From assembly GCF_013034685.1 (NCBI RefSeq), contig NZ_WQGO01000002.1, positions 310,001-374,000 of the forward strand: 64,000 nt of DNA, written 5' to 3'. How positions within the stretch are numbered: position 1 is the stretch's first letter; every line of letters begins with the position of its first letter. Position numbers and translations under genes: made by a program. This document shows positions 8,571 through 18,297 of this stretch, in pieces. The DNA comes from Ruegeria lacuscaerulensis (GTDB lineage: Bacteria; Pseudomonadota; Alphaproteobacteria; Rhodobacterales; Rhodobacteraceae). The notes below the pieces were generated by a model, which saw nothing but the letters and a program-made list of their open reading frames with translations, did not search any database and was not told the origin of the DNA.

Positions 8571-9470
8571 TCAAATCGAAGACAAAAACTCCCGCATTAC
8601 CCGGTTTTGATTGTCGATTGCTTTATCAAAAATACCCGTCGCTTTTGCGGCGTCGTAGGAAAGATCTCCAACGTTGAACCGACCCAAATGGAGTCGCCCA
8701 AAATCTCCTAAACTTTTATCAAGAAAGCGCAGGTTTCTGGATTTCATCTTTTGCACGACGAACAAATCGCCGATGCAACCGATGCCAAGACCGGCAGAAA
8801 TCGCATTCAGATAAGAGTTGATGCCCGCCGCGCGGCATACGACCTTATATCCGACGCCCAAGGATTCGAGTTTTGAATAAAAGACATTGGAAAACCTAAC
8901 AAATTCAGAAAGCTCTACTATCGGAAGCTGAGTGCTGCCCCCGAAATTCTCTAATGGAAAATCAGAGCTGGCGATCCAGCGCATAGTGAATGGCCAGCTT
9001 TTCCGGAGTGACGGCAAGTTTTCGTCCCGAACGACCGAATACGCGACATTCCCCTCGATGAAACGAATTTGATCTTCGAGGTCATCATAGTTTTGCATTT
9101 CTATAAATAACGAGGACCGGGCGATATCGGGGGCCGTGTGAAATAAATTGTAGGGATTCAGGAAAGCTTCGATCGTTGACAAAAACGCGATGCGAACAGG
9201 CTGGCTGCCTCTACTGTCTGAGATGTTCCGTATGCGATGTATGTTTTGCAGTATTTTCTCGCTGCAATCCAGACGTTCGCGGCCGCTTTCCGTCAACGCT
9301 AGATTGGGGTCACCATTTTCAAATAAGTTGACCCCGACCAGAGTTTCAAGCGATCGGATCCTGTTGCTTATGGCTGGCTGAGATCGACCCAGCTCTTTAG
9401 CCGTCTTCGAATAGGACTTGACCTTACACAGGATCGCAAACGACTCAATTGCCTCGAGTGAGATTCTCAT
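8571..9470 (-). CDS. LysR-family transcriptional regulator
   Basis: 299 residues. The N-terminal winged HTH is clear (SLEAIESFAILCKVKSYSKTAKELGRSQPAISNRIRSLE, then LFEN and a TESGRERL turn). The effector-binding domain follows but is less typical, with few of the usual signature residues. No divergent target gene lies next to it: the next gene on its 5' side (HlyD) is on the same strand and has its own terminator in between. Its target is therefore unknown. Codon use is more AT-rich than its neighbours, hinting at separate acquisition. Confidence 0.85.
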   Translation of the reverse strand: MRISLEAIESFAILCKVKSYSKTAKELGRSQPAISNRIRSLETLVGVNLFENGDPNLALTESGRERLDCSEKILQNIHRIRNISDSRGSQPVRIAFLSTIEAFLNPYNLFHTAPDIARSSLFIEMQNYDDLEDQIRFIEGNVAYSVVRDENLPSLRKSWPFTMRWIASSDFPLENFGGSTQLPIVELSEFVRFSNVFYSKLESLGVGYKVVCRAAGINSYLNAISAGLGIGCIGDLFVVQKMKSRNLRFLDKSLGDFGRLHLGRFNVGDLSYDAAKATGIFDKAIDNQNRVMREFLSSI

Positions 9471-9489
9471 TGTTCTTGCCTGCTAAACA

Positions 9490-9513
9490 AATTCCGCCCT
9501 CTCGGGCGGAATT
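9490..9513 (-). terminator. Rho-independent terminator of the RTX secretion operon
   Basis: Perfect 10-bp stem AATTCCGCCC / GGGCGGAATT with a four-base loop, just past the HlyD stop codon, followed on the minus strand by TTGTTT. Confidence 0.75.
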
Positions 9514-9519
9514 ACCGTT

Positions 9520-10818
9520 TCATTCGTCCCGGAACGTCTTGGACATGGCATCCCGAATGGGCCGCGACAGATATGAGATGACCAGTCGTTCCCCGGTTGA
9601 AACCAGTACTTCCACCGGCATACCGGGAACCAACTCGTTGTCCTCGATCTTGGCAAATTCCTCGGATTGAATCTCTACCTCGGCACTATAGTAAACAGCG
9701 CCTGTCGCAGGGTCTGACAACGTGTCAGCCGACACCCATTTCACTGACCCATTCAACTCTGGGGTCTGGTTGAAATTGAACGCGGTCAGACGAACCCGCG
9801 CGTCTTGACCGGGAACGACCCTGTCAATTTCGGTGACGGGAATATTCGCCATAAGAATGGGCTGCTCGGCGACCGGAACGATATCCATAATCGCCTGCCC
9901 GGGCGCGACAACGCCACCTTTGGTGTGGAATCCAAGGTTCAGAACCCGACCGTCCAGCGGCGCCAATATCTGGCTGCGAGCAATTCGGTCCTGAGCTGTT
10001 GTCTTACGTTCCAAGACTTCGCGCAACCGCTGAGATACGTCGGATAGTTCGGTCGAGACTGCTTCACGGGATGTGGCCGCATTGCTGATCAGTGCGCTTT
10101 CGACCTCGGCGATCTGGGCCTGCACACTGTCGATCTGAGCTGTGTTCGTGGACAAGCTTGCTTCGATATCCAACGCAGCGCGGCGCACCTGAAGCAGTCG
10201 TGTCACGTTTGCAAGACCTTTGTCGTTCAAGACCGAAACAGTCTCAAGCTCTTCCTGGGTCAGTCTCTGGTTGGCTTCCTGCGATTTGATCTGGCTGCGC
10301 AGGCCTGCCACCTGAGCCAACAGCGCGTCCTTCTGGGTTTCAAGCTGAGCGATATTGGCAGCTTTTGCCATCGCACGGCTTTCAAAAAGCTGCGCTTCGC
10401 TTTCGAAAATCTCGCGAATATCTTCGCTGTGATCAAATTCCGAGGCGAAAGACAGGAAGTCCAGGTTGGCCAATTCAGCTTGCAACCGCGCCTTGCGAAC
10501 GGTCAGAGTTGCAATCTGGCTGCTCAGCGCATTCAGTTCCGCCTGTTCGCGCGTCGTGTCCAAGCTGACAAGAACCTGCCCCTGTTTCACGGCATCATCT
10601 TCCGAGACGTGGATCTCATAAATAATGCCACCTTCAAGGTGCTGGACCGTCTGGCGATCCGTCTCAAGCGCCACCATGCCGGGGGCAACGATCGCGCCGT
10701 CGATGCGGGTCGCAACGGACCAATAACCTAGCCCGCCTACCATCAGACCCATAATCGCGGTTCCAAGCAGAACCCACTTTCCAATTCCGTCTGCCGGAGC
10801 TGTCTTTGCGTTACGCAT
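9520..10818 (-). CDS. HlyD-family periplasmic adaptor of a type I secretion system
   Basis: 432 residues from the ATG at 10818, which overlaps the last 8 bases of the ABC gene; the frame is open further upstream but that part overlaps the ABC gene. One N-terminal membrane helix (WVLLGTAIMGLMVGGLGYWSVAT), a lipoyl-like half (GGIIYEIHVSEDDAVKQGQVLVSLD), a long coiled-coil of about 200 residues, and the returning half with ILAPLDGRVLNLGFHTKGGVV and DIVPVAEQPILMANI. It links the inner-membrane exporter to a TolC-type channel, which is not encoded here. Confidence 0.93.
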   Translation of the reverse strand: MRNAKTAPADGIGKWVLLGTAIMGLMVGGLGYWSVATRIDGAIVAPGMVALETDRQTVQHLEGGIIYEIHVSEDDAVKQGQVLVSLDTTREQAELNALSSQIATLTVRKARLQAELANLDFLSFASEFDHSEDIREIFESEAQLFESRAMAKAANIAQLETQKDALLAQVAGLRSQIKSQEANQRLTQEELETVSVLNDKGLANVTRLLQVRRAALDIEASLSTNTAQIDSVQAQIAEVESALISNAATSREAVSTELSDVSQRLREVLERKTTAQDRIARSQILAPLDGRVLNLGFHTKGGVVAPGQAIMDIVPVAEQPILMANIPVTEIDRVVPGQDARVRLTAFNFNQTPELNGSVKWVSADTLSDPATGAVYYSAEVEIQSEEFAKIEDNELVPGMPVEVLVSTGERLVISYLSRPIRDAMSKTFRDE

Positions 10819-12562
10819 TGGTCTTACCCTCACGTTTTGGCGCAGCAGTCTCTGCGTCTGCGCTGGCTTTCTTGTTGCGGTTTTCCGAGTAGGTCCGAAG
10901 GATTTCGTCCCGCGGGCCATAGGCCGAGACCCTGCCGCCATCCATTACCAGAACCTTGTCCGCCTGATTCAAGGCACCAAGACGATGCGCGATCATGACA
11001 ACGGTTCGTCCTTCGCTTTTGAGACGATCAATCGTCATCGACAAAGCCGCCGTACCAGCCGCATCCAGGTTCGAGTTCGGCTCGTCCAGCACGATCAGGG
11101 ACGGATTCTTGTAAAGAACACGGGCCAAACCGATCCGTTGACGCTCGCCACCCGACAGCGCGCTACCGCTTTCGCCCAGAGACGTGTCATAGGCATCGGG
11201 CAGCTTCAGGATCAGGTCATGCGCATTTGCCGCTTGGGCCGCTGCGACAACATCGGCGTCGCTGGCATCGGCTTGGAAACGGGCAATGTTCTCGCGGACC
11301 GTACCGTCGAACAGCTCGACCGTCTGCGGCATGTAGCCGACAGAGTCGCGCAGTTGCAGGGCGTTCCAATAGCTCATGTCCGCGCCGTCAAGCCGCACGC
11401 TGCCCCGACTGGGTTCCAACGTACCGACGATCACACGGGCCAGCGTGGATTTACCCGATCCACTGGGGCCGATAACCGCAAGCACCTCACCAGGGTCCAG
11501 CGACAGGGAGACGTTTCGCAGTACCGTTGCACCGCCGTTCGGGGTGGTCGCAAAGACGTTTTTCAGCTCGAGAACACCGCGCGGTTGCGGCAGTTGAACC
11601 GATGGGCTGGCAGGAGGATAGTCTTCCAGCAAGCTGTTGAGACGCTTGCGGGCAGCGCTGGCCAGAACATATTGCCGCCAGCTACCGATCGCCTGTTCGG
11701 CAGGAGCAAGCGCGCGCCCAACCAGAACCGAGGCCGCAATGATCGAACCGGCACTCAGATCACCCGAAATGGCAAGATAGGCACCCAAACCCAGAACGGC
11801 GGATTGCAAAATCAAGCGTACGGTCCGCGAGATGGATGACAGTGTCGACGCCATGTCGCTGATCTGGCTCTGTTTCACTTGTGCCTGTCCGTTCAGACCG
11901 TGCCAGTGGTCATACAGATCGTCGCGCATCCGCATCGCGTGGGCGACTTCATGGTTGCGGCTGACGTCGTTCAGAACGCGATTGCTGCGAACCTGAAACT
12001 GGTTGGCACGTGCTACGCCGCGCTGCGTCAGCACGTTGTTGAGCATGGCCACCGCCAGCAAAAACACCACACCGGCAAGACCGGCATAGCCCAGCCAAGG
12101 ATGCAGCAGATAGGCAAAGCCAAGATAGATCGGGGTCCAGGGGGCATCAAAAATAACCGCTGGGGTCGAGCCGCCCATAAAGTCGCGCAACGTGCCCAAG
12201 TCGCCCACGGCATCGCGCCCCTTGGCGCCGCCTTCCTTGACCGAGCGTTCAATTTGCGCCTCGAAAACGCGTTTTTCCAACGTGTTGCCAAGCCGGTTGC
12301 CGATACGCACCAGAATGCGGGACCGCACCAGGGACAGCAGGCCAAACACAGAATACAGCCCCAGCATCAGCACGCTCAGACCCAGCAAGGTCTGGTAGCT
12401 CTGGCTGGGCAATGCCCGGTCATAAACCAGAATCATGAACAAAGGACCGGTCAGCATCGTCAGGTTGATCACCATGCTGATGACACCGGTGGCAAAAAGA
12501 CCCGGGCGAGCAGCACGGAACGCTTGCTCAAGCTCGGTACGTTTGAGGGGACTATGGGACAT
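10811..12562 (-). CDS. Type I secretion ABC transporter (PrtD-like)
   Basis: 583 residues. An N-terminal membrane domain with several hydrophobic helices and no C39 peptidase domain, then an ATPase with Walker A (GPSGSGKSTLARVI, about residue 360), signature LSGGERQRIGLARVL and Walker B LIVLDEPNSNLD. Proteins of this architecture export RTX proteins with an uncleaved C-terminal signal. It lies between the RTX gene and the HlyD adaptor, so the RTX protein is the probable cargo. A GC-rich hairpin in the 67-base gap before it may tune expression relative to the RTX gene. Confidence 0.94.
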   Translation of the reverse strand: MSHSPLKRTELEQAFRAARPGLFATGVISMVINLTMLTGPLFMILVYDRALPSQSYQTLLGLSVLMLGLYSVFGLLSLVRSRILVRIGNRLGNTLEKRVFEAQIERSVKEGGAKGRDAVGDLGTLRDFMGGSTPAVIFDAPWTPIYLGFAYLLHPWLGYAGLAGVVFLLAVAMLNNVLTQRGVARANQFQVRSNRVLNDVSRNHEVAHAMRMRDDLYDHWHGLNGQAQVKQSQISDMASTLSSISRTVRLILQSAVLGLGAYLAISGDLSAGSIIAASVLVGRALAPAEQAIGSWRQYVLASAARKRLNSLLEDYPPASPSVQLPQPRGVLELKNVFATTPNGGATVLRNVSLSLDPGEVLAVIGPSGSGKSTLARVIVGTLEPSRGSVRLDGADMSYWNALQLRDSVGYMPQTVELFDGTVRENIARFQADASDADVVAAAQAANAHDLILKLPDAYDTSLGESGSALSGGERQRIGLARVLYKNPSLIVLDEPNSNLDAAGTAALSMTIDRLKSEGRTVVMIAHRLGALNQADKVLVMDGGRVSAYGPRDEILRTYSENRNKKASADAETAAPKREGKTNA

Positions 12563-12593
12563 GGTGGCCCTCTTTCTGACATAAAGGAATGGA

Positions 12594-12622
12594 ACGGCGG
12601 CGACCGTCTGGGCCGCCGCCGT
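12594..12622 (-). terminator. Intercistronic hairpin between RTX gene and exporter gene
   Basis: Perfect 8-bp GC-rich stem ACGGCGGC / GCCGCCGT around 13 bases. There is no U-run after it, so it is more likely a partial terminator or an mRNA stabiliser that lets the RTX gene be expressed above its exporter. Confidence 0.5.
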
Positions 12623-12629
12623 GTTTGGG

Positions 12630-15600
12630 TTAAACCAGAACGTTGTCTTCGTTCAGGTCGGCAAGCTGAGTACCCAGCAGAGTGATGCTGCCTTCGGCAC
12701 CCAGGTCGATGACAACGTCATCACCGTCCTGCGACGCGACTGCGGCCAGATCCTCGAAGTCGTCGAGGTCGAACGCTGCCGAGGTCAGGTCCAGTGTGTC
12801 GCCGTTGGCAAAGGCTTCAAAGTCAGCGATGACATCGTCGCCAAAGCCAGCTTCGAAGACAAAGGTATCCGCACCGCGGTTCCCTTCCAGACGGTCATTG
12901 CCAGCACCACCGTTGATGATGTCATCACCGGTACCACCGCAAATGTCGTCATCACCTTCGCCGCCATCAATGACGTCATTGCCACGACCACCTTCGATCA
13001 TGTCGTTGCCCAGGCCGCCGTCCAGGATGTCGTCACCGCGACCACCGTCCAGAGTGTCGGCACCATCGCCGCCCTCCAGCAGGTCATCACCGTTGCCGCC
13101 ATCCAGGTTGTCGTCACCCAGACCACCGACCAGATCATCGTCGCCGTTGCTGCCGATGAGTTGATCGTTTCCGGCTTCGCCATCCAGATCATCATCGCCA
13201 TTGCCACCGTCGACCACGTCGTTGCCTGCACCGGCCTCAACGATATCGTCGCCGTTGCCAGCTTCGATCTCGTCGTCACCAACGCCGCCAACCAGATCGT
13301 CATCACCATTGGTCGGAGCGACAACTTCTTCTTCAGCGAAGATAAAGTTCTCGGCCACCAGCTCATCGGGGCTAACCCCTTCGAGAGTGATCTGATCACC
13401 ATTGCCCAGGTCGATTACGGTGTTCTCACCATCGGCTGTGATGCTGAGCTCTTCGAGCTGCGTGACACCGAAGTCTGACACATCCAGGAAGTCACCGTCT
13501 TCGATGCTGGCCGAGAAGTCCGCCACGACGTCGAAGCCCGTTCCACGACGGAACGTGAACGTGTCGCGGCCAGACCCACCGATCAGGGTATCGTTGTCGG
13601 CACCACCATCAAGGATGTCGTCGCCACGGCCACCATCGATGATGTCGTCGCCGGCACCACCGAACAGTTCGTCATTGCCACCTTCTGCAATGTCGATCAC
13701 GATCCGCAGAAGCTGCTCTTCACCATTGTTGCGGGTGAAGTCCCCTTCGATCGGGTCAACAATCGTGTTGGCAGCGGTTGTTCCACCCAGAATGTTGACA
13801 GGCTCACCATCCGGATTGCCTTCCGAGCCGTTGAAGCCCGGGTGCGCACCCACGACGCCGTTCTCGGCAGTACCCTGATCGCGCGCGGTCTGGTTGAGGA
13901 AGGCTGCACCTTCTTCATTGTTGACCTCGGTTCCCGCATCCAGAACATCGTTGCCAAAGCGTTCGATGACAATCGGGCCAATGAAGTTGCCTTCTTCGTC
14001 AAAGATGGGATCAGCCAGCGCGTCATCCGGTACGGCAAGGAAGGCGTCGTTGGAAGGGATGATCATGGTTGCCCAAGTAAAGAAACCTTGCCCAACCTGA
14101 TCAGGATTGACGTTCAGCGTGAAGCTGGCCGTTTCACCCGGATCAATCGGTCCCGGAGCACCGATGCCGCCGATAATTGTCGCATCAACACCGTTGTCAC
14201 CAACCTGCTGGTTGAATTCAGCCGCGATACCTTCGACGCTGCCGTCTTCGGCCAGACGTTCCAGACCCAGGCTGGCTTCTTCACCAACTGTGAACAGATC
14301 AAAGTTGGCGCCATCGTGGAAACCGAACCAGACGGGTGTCAGGAAGGTTCCGCCTTCACCCAGTGTGTTGGTCACCGACACCGTGATAGCTTCGCCTTCA
14401 CCGACAGCATCGCCGCGGATGATATCGTTGCCGGCACCGCCGTTAATGACGTCGTCACCAGCAGCGCCTGCCAACAGGTTGTCACCATCGTCACCAGTCA
14501 GGAAGTCGTCGTTGACCGACCCGGTCAGGTTTTCGATGCTGATCAGCTGGTCCGCAACCGCATTGCCGTTCGGCGCTGCATAGGTCGCAGTACCGTTCGC
14601 CAGGTTAGCTGTGACCGAAGACCCGATGTCTTGGAAATCAGCAGTGTCGATTCCTTCACCACCATCGGTGATGTCGTTACCGCCGCCGCCTTGCAGGACG
14701 TCATTGCCTTCGCCGCCTTCCAGAATGTCGTTGCCACCACGGCCAACCAGCAGGTCATTGCCGATATTGCCGGTCAGGGTGTTGGCGCCACTGTCACCAA
14801 ACAGCTGGTCGTCATTGGCAGACCCATCCAGGTTTTCGAACCCGTCGAAGGTCTCGAAGATCGTGACGTTTTCATTTGGCGCGTAAGATGCGCTTCCTGT
14901 TGCCAGATCCGCAATCACTTCGGCACCGATGCCCTGGAAGCTGTTGGTGTCGATACCTTCGCCACCGCTCAGGTCATCCAGACCCCCGCCACCAGCGATG
15001 AAATCATCACCCGCACCACCGTCGATGGTGTTCGGAGCAGCACCTGTCGCAACAATCTCGTCATCGTTGGACGAACCGGTGATGTTTTCGATGCTGGTAA
15101 AGGTTTCTTGGATCAGAGGACCATTTCCGCCACCGCCATTGTATTCGGCCGTACCGCTGCCATCAGCAGCCAGCGTGACACGAACACCTGCGATCGTCGG
15201 ATCTGCGGCGCCCACGTTGATGTTCGAAAAGTCGTTGGTGTCGAAGCCTTCGCCGCCATCGATGATATCGGTACCGCCGCCACCGATCAGAGTGTCATCC
15301 CCTGCACCGCCGTTAAGAGTATCGTTGCCACCCAGACCGCTCAGAACATCGTCGCCGTCCAGGCCGTTCAACACGTTGTCGTTCGCGTCACCGATCAGTA
15401 CGTCACCGTCATTCGATCCGATGACGTTTTCGATGCTGTTCAGACTATCGGTTTCAGATACAGCAAAGGTCACTTCTTCGATGTTGGTCACGCCCGAGGG
15501 GTTCTCGGAGACTTCGTCGGCACTTGCCAGGATGCCACCAGCGTCAACCAGCGAGTCGCGCACAACCGGGCCATTCTGACCGGCGGGCGCGTTATGCAGG

Positions 15601-16967
15601 TGGATCGCCGAAACCACGCCTGGGATCGGGGTCAGCAAGTCGGATACGGCCAGACCGGTTACCGACAGTTCGGACGAGTAGGTTGCGACACCGTTTTCAA
15701 CAGTAACGGTCACGGTCGCCAAGCCGGTTGCTTCTGAATCCGACAACGGGCCGGGCTCTTGAGCTGCGTCCAATCGTGCGGTCAGAACCAGTGTGCCGTT
15801 CCCTTCAGGGTCCAAGTTGTTTTGAGAAACAAGCAACTGACCACGGATCTCACCACCGGGGAAATCCTCGGTGTGGATGTTGTAGTACAGGTTTCCAGCC
15901 AGCGCTTCGTCGACCAGGCTGTCCTCAGGATCACCGAAGTTCACGAAAGGTGCATCCTCGATCGAAACCGAAAACCCTGTCTCACGTGTTGCTGTGCCTG
16001 CACCCAGATCAACTTCGACAGGAACATCGATGTCATTGAAGGCTGCAGTATCGATGCCTTCGCCGCCATCCAGCGTGTCATCGCCCAGACCGCCGGTCAG
16101 AACGTTGTCATTCTCGTCACCGATCAGGTTGTCAGGGTCATCCGAACCGATGATGTTTTCGATGCTGGTCAGAGTGTCAGTTTCCGAATCCGGAGTGGTC
16201 ACTTCTTCGACATTCAGAACACCCGACGGGTTTTCCGAAACCTCTTCGGCGCTTGCCAGTTCGCCACCGGCATCAACCAGCGAGTCGCGCACAACCGGGC
16301 CGTTCTGGCCGGCGGGTGCGTTGTGCAGGTGGATCGCCGAAACCACGCCTGGGATCGGGGTCAGCAGGTCGGATACGGCCAGGCCGGTTACCGACAGTTC
16401 GGACGAGTAGGTTGCGACACCGTCAACAACAGTGACAGTGACGCTGGCTGTACCTGTTGCCAACGAATCCGACAGCGGGCCGGGCTCTTGTGCAGCATCC
16501 AGTACTGCGGTCAGAGTCAACGTACCGTTGCCGTCCTGATCCAGGTTGTTTTCGTCAACCACCAACTGACCACGGATCTCACCGCCGGGGAAATCGGCTG
16601 TGTGGATGTTGTAGTACAGATTTCCGGCCAGCGCTTCGTCAACCAGGCTGTCTTCAGGATCACCAAAGTTTACGAAAGGCTGATCTACGATCGAAACCGA
16701 GAAACCTGTCTCACGCGTTGCTTCACCTGCGACCAGATCAACGTCGACGGGCACGTCAATGTCATTGAAGGCTGCGGTGTCGATACCTTCGCCACCATCC
16801 AACATGTCATTGCCCAAACCGCCAGTCAGAACGTCGTTGCCTCCGAGGCCTTCAATCTGATCATCGCCGCCCAGACCGTTGATAATGTCGTCTTCGGGCG
16901 TTCCCATCAGCATATTGTCGTTCTCGTCGCCCTCGATAATCGGGCTCATTATTTCATCAGGGTTCAT
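12630..16967 (-). CDS. Large RTX protein with CHRD and spondin-like domains
   Basis: 1445 residues from the ATG at 16967 (MNPDEIM), chosen for its GGAG at 7 bases; an ATG 24 bases upstream lacks this. Acidic, no signal peptide. Order: a short RTX block (GGxGxD repeats), two copies of a 243-residue unit with CHRD motifs (HLHNAPAGQNGPVV; LYYNIHTADFPGGEIRGQL), a long RTX block with repeated IDTADFQDIG-type linkers (about 520-850), a spondin N-like domain (about 858-1090, TPVWFGFHDGANFDLF, PSNDAFLAV), a second RTX block (about 1205-1370) and a C-terminal type I secretion signal region. It is probably a calcium-binding surface or matrix adhesin exported by the adjacent transporter. Confidence 0.92.
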   Translation of the reverse strand: MNPDEIMSPIIEGDENDNMLMGTPEDDIINGLGGDDQIEGLGGNDVLTGGLGNDMLDGGEGIDTAAFNDIDVPVDVDLVAGEATRETGFSVSIVDQPFVNFGDPEDSLVDEALAGNLYYNIHTADFPGGEIRGQLVVDENNLDQDGNGTLTLTAVLDAAQEPGPLSDSLATGTASVTVTVVDGVATYSSELSVTGLAVSDLLTPIPGVVSAIHLHNAPAGQNGPVVRDSLVDAGGELASAEEVSENPSGVLNVEEVTTPDSETDTLTSIENIIGSDDPDNLIGDENDNVLTGGLGDDTLDGGEGIDTAAFNDIDVPVEVDLGAGTATRETGFSVSIEDAPFVNFGDPEDSLVDEALAGNLYYNIHTEDFPGGEIRGQLLVSQNNLDPEGNGTLVLTARLDAAQEPGPLSDSEATGLATVTVTVENGVATYSSELSVTGLAVSDLLTPIPGVVSAIHLHNAPAGQNGPVVRDSLVDAGGILASADEVSENPSGVTNIEEVTFAVSETDSLNSIENVIGSNDGDVLIGDANDNVLNGLDGDDVLSGLGGNDTLNGGAGDDTLIGGGGTDIIDGGEGFDTNDFSNINVGAADPTIAGVRVTLAADGSGTAEYNGGGGNGPLIQETFTSIENITGSSNDDEIVATGAAPNTIDGGAGDDFIAGGGGLDDLSGGEGIDTNSFQGIGAEVIADLATGSASYAPNENVTIFETFDGFENLDGSANDDQLFGDSGANTLTGNIGNDLLVGRGGNDILEGGEGNDVLQGGGGNDITDGGEGIDTADFQDIGSSVTANLANGTATYAAPNGNAVADQLISIENLTGSVNDDFLTGDDGDNLLAGAAGDDVINGGAGNDIIRGDAVGEGEAITVSVTNTLGEGGTFLTPVWFGFHDGANFDLFTVGEEASLGLERLAEDGSVEGIAAEFNQQVGDNGVDATIIGGIGAPGPIDPGETASFTLNVNPDQVGQGFFTWATMIIPSNDAFLAVPDDALADPIFDEEGNFIGPIVIERFGNDVLDAGTEVNNEEGAAFLNQTARDQGTAENGVVGAHPGFNGSEGNPDGEPVNILGGTTAANTIVDPIEGDFTRNNGEEQLLRIVIDIAEGGNDELFGGAGDDIIDGGRGDDILDGGADNDTLIGGSGRDTFTFRRGTGFDVVADFSASIEDGDFLDVSDFGVTQLEELSITADGENTVIDLGNGDQITLEGVSPDELVAENFIFAEEEVVAPTNGDDDLVGGVGDDEIEAGNGDDIVEAGAGNDVVDGGNGDDDLDGEAGNDQLIGSNGDDDLVGGLGDDNLDGGNGDDLLEGGDGADTLDGGRGDDILDGGLGNDMIEGGRGNDVIDGGEGDDDICGGTGDDIINGGAGNDRLEGNRGADTFVFEAGFGDDVIADFEAFANGDTLDLTSAAFDLDDFEDLAAVASQDGDDVVIDLGAEGSITLLGTQLADLNEDNVLV

Positions 16968-16968
16968 T
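15510..16968 (-). repeat. Tandem 729-bp duplication inside the RTX gene
   Basis: The CHRD-containing unit occurs twice at a period of 729 bases (for example gcgagtcgcg at 15551 and again at 16280). Long stretches are near-identical at DNA level, so the duplication is recent or kept uniform by gene conversion. Confidence 0.8.
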
Positions 16969-17215
16969 TTACACTCCAAGCTAATAAGCAAACGCTGATG
17001 CGCTCACGCGGCGTTACCTGAGCTTGGGAAAACTCGTCTCAACCATTCAAAAATGAAGGGTGGATCATCAATTGAGAAGGGACCTCGGATAAAACGTTAA
17101 GTCTTAGAAAAAATTGTGAAATTTTTTTCCAATCACGAAACAACAAGTAAAGTTGAAGACGGTTTTTTTTCTGTTGAATTGTGAAAAAGTAAGTAAAGAA
17201 CAAGGGTGTGGACAG

Positions 17216-18142
17216 ATGAGCAACAACGCGGCGACAGACGCATTAGAAAAGATTCCGGTACAGGACTGGGACTTGTTGCGCTTCCTCGTTTCGGTCGCGA
17301 GTTCAGGAAGCATCGCAGGCGCCTCGTCGCAATTGTCCGAAAGCCCGGCAACGGTCGGGCGAAAGTTGAGAGACCTGGAAAAAGCGCTGTCCCTGCCGCT
17401 GTTTGATCGCGGGACAACGGGCGTCGCGCTTACACCAATTGGCGAGGATATTCTGAAAATCGCGCAACGGATCGAAACGGAACTTTGCCATATGGGCGAA
17501 GTGGCGCGCGGGCATCGTGACTTCAAAGGCAGCAGGGTGTCGGTCGCTGCGCCCGAAGGGTTCGGTGCGTCGGTGCTGGCGCCCAAACTGATCGAATTTC
17601 ACACGTTGAATCCGAACATCAAGATCGACCTCCTTTTGTCCAATCAGAAGGTAAATTTGCACAACCGCGAGGCTGACATTGCCGTTCGTCTGGGTAAGCC
17701 AGAAGCGTACAGAGTGAATGCGGTAAAGCTTGGGACAGTAAAATTTGGTATTTACTCGTCACGGGAATACCTGTGCGACCTTGAGCCGATCCATACGCTG
17801 GACGAATTTCTGGGGCATAACGTGGTCGTCGCCACTGGCGCACTTGGAAACACGGTCCAGGAAACCGAGTTCCGAAAAATAACGGATCAGTGCAATATTG
17901 CGGCCAGAACAGATAACGTAAACGCTCAACTCTCTGCAGTCAAAAGCGGACTGGGGTTTGCCGCACTGCCGAAGTTTATGGCCGGGGACAATCCAGATTT
18001 GATTGAAGCCCTGCCTGGCTTTTTAACGCAATCACTGGATCTTTGGGTTCTGACCCATAGCGACATCGCCCCCTATCCACATGTCCAGACTACGCTCGAA
18101 TTTCTGGTCGACCTGTGCAGTAAGGTTGTAGAACCTGAGTAA
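17216..18142 (+). CDS. LysR-family regulator divergent from the RTX gene
   Basis: 308 residues from the ATG at 17216, chosen because AAGGG precedes it and the HTH follows at the usual distance (DWDLLRFLVSVASSGSIAGASSQLSESPATVGRKLRDLE); the frame is open back to 17153. The effector domain has VSVAAPEGFGASVLAPKLIEF and READIAVRLGKPE. It reads away from the RTX secretion operon across a 250-base AT-rich gap with repeated AATTGTGAAA and AAGTAAAG sequences. By the usual LysR arrangement it is a likely regulator of that operon. Confidence 0.88.
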   Translation: MSNNAATDALEKIPVQDWDLLRFLVSVASSGSIAGASSQLSESPATVGRKLRDLEKALSLPLFDRGTTGVALTPIGEDILKIAQRIETELCHMGEVARGHRDFKGSRVSVAAPEGFGASVLAPKLIEFHTLNPNIKIDLLLSNQKVNLHNREADIAVRLGKPEAYRVNAVKLGTVKFGIYSSREYLCDLEPIHTLDEFLGHNVVVATGALGNTVQETEFRKITDQCNIAARTDNVNAQLSAVKSGLGFAALPKFMAGDNPDLIEALPGFLTQSLDLWVLTHSDIAPYPHVQTTLEFLVDLCSKVVEPE

Positions 18143-18297
18143 CCCGCGCGGTAGACGGCCTACCGTGATCCGCAATCGCCTTGTCCCAAACGAGCTGTGC
18201 GGCGATTTGTACACCAACTCTTTCGAATAAAAGCCTCAGACAGGTGTTTTTGAGACATCTGTCGGCTCAATCGGCAGGCAATGGAAAGGATCGAAAA

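Noticed and set aside
12621..16991. Long plus-strand open frames across the RTX gene (for example 13842-15737 and 15759-17021)
   Set aside because: They mirror the repetitive, acidic RTX gene on the minus strand; low-complexity composition (runs of SPPS, VDVV) and lack of any family show they are shadows.
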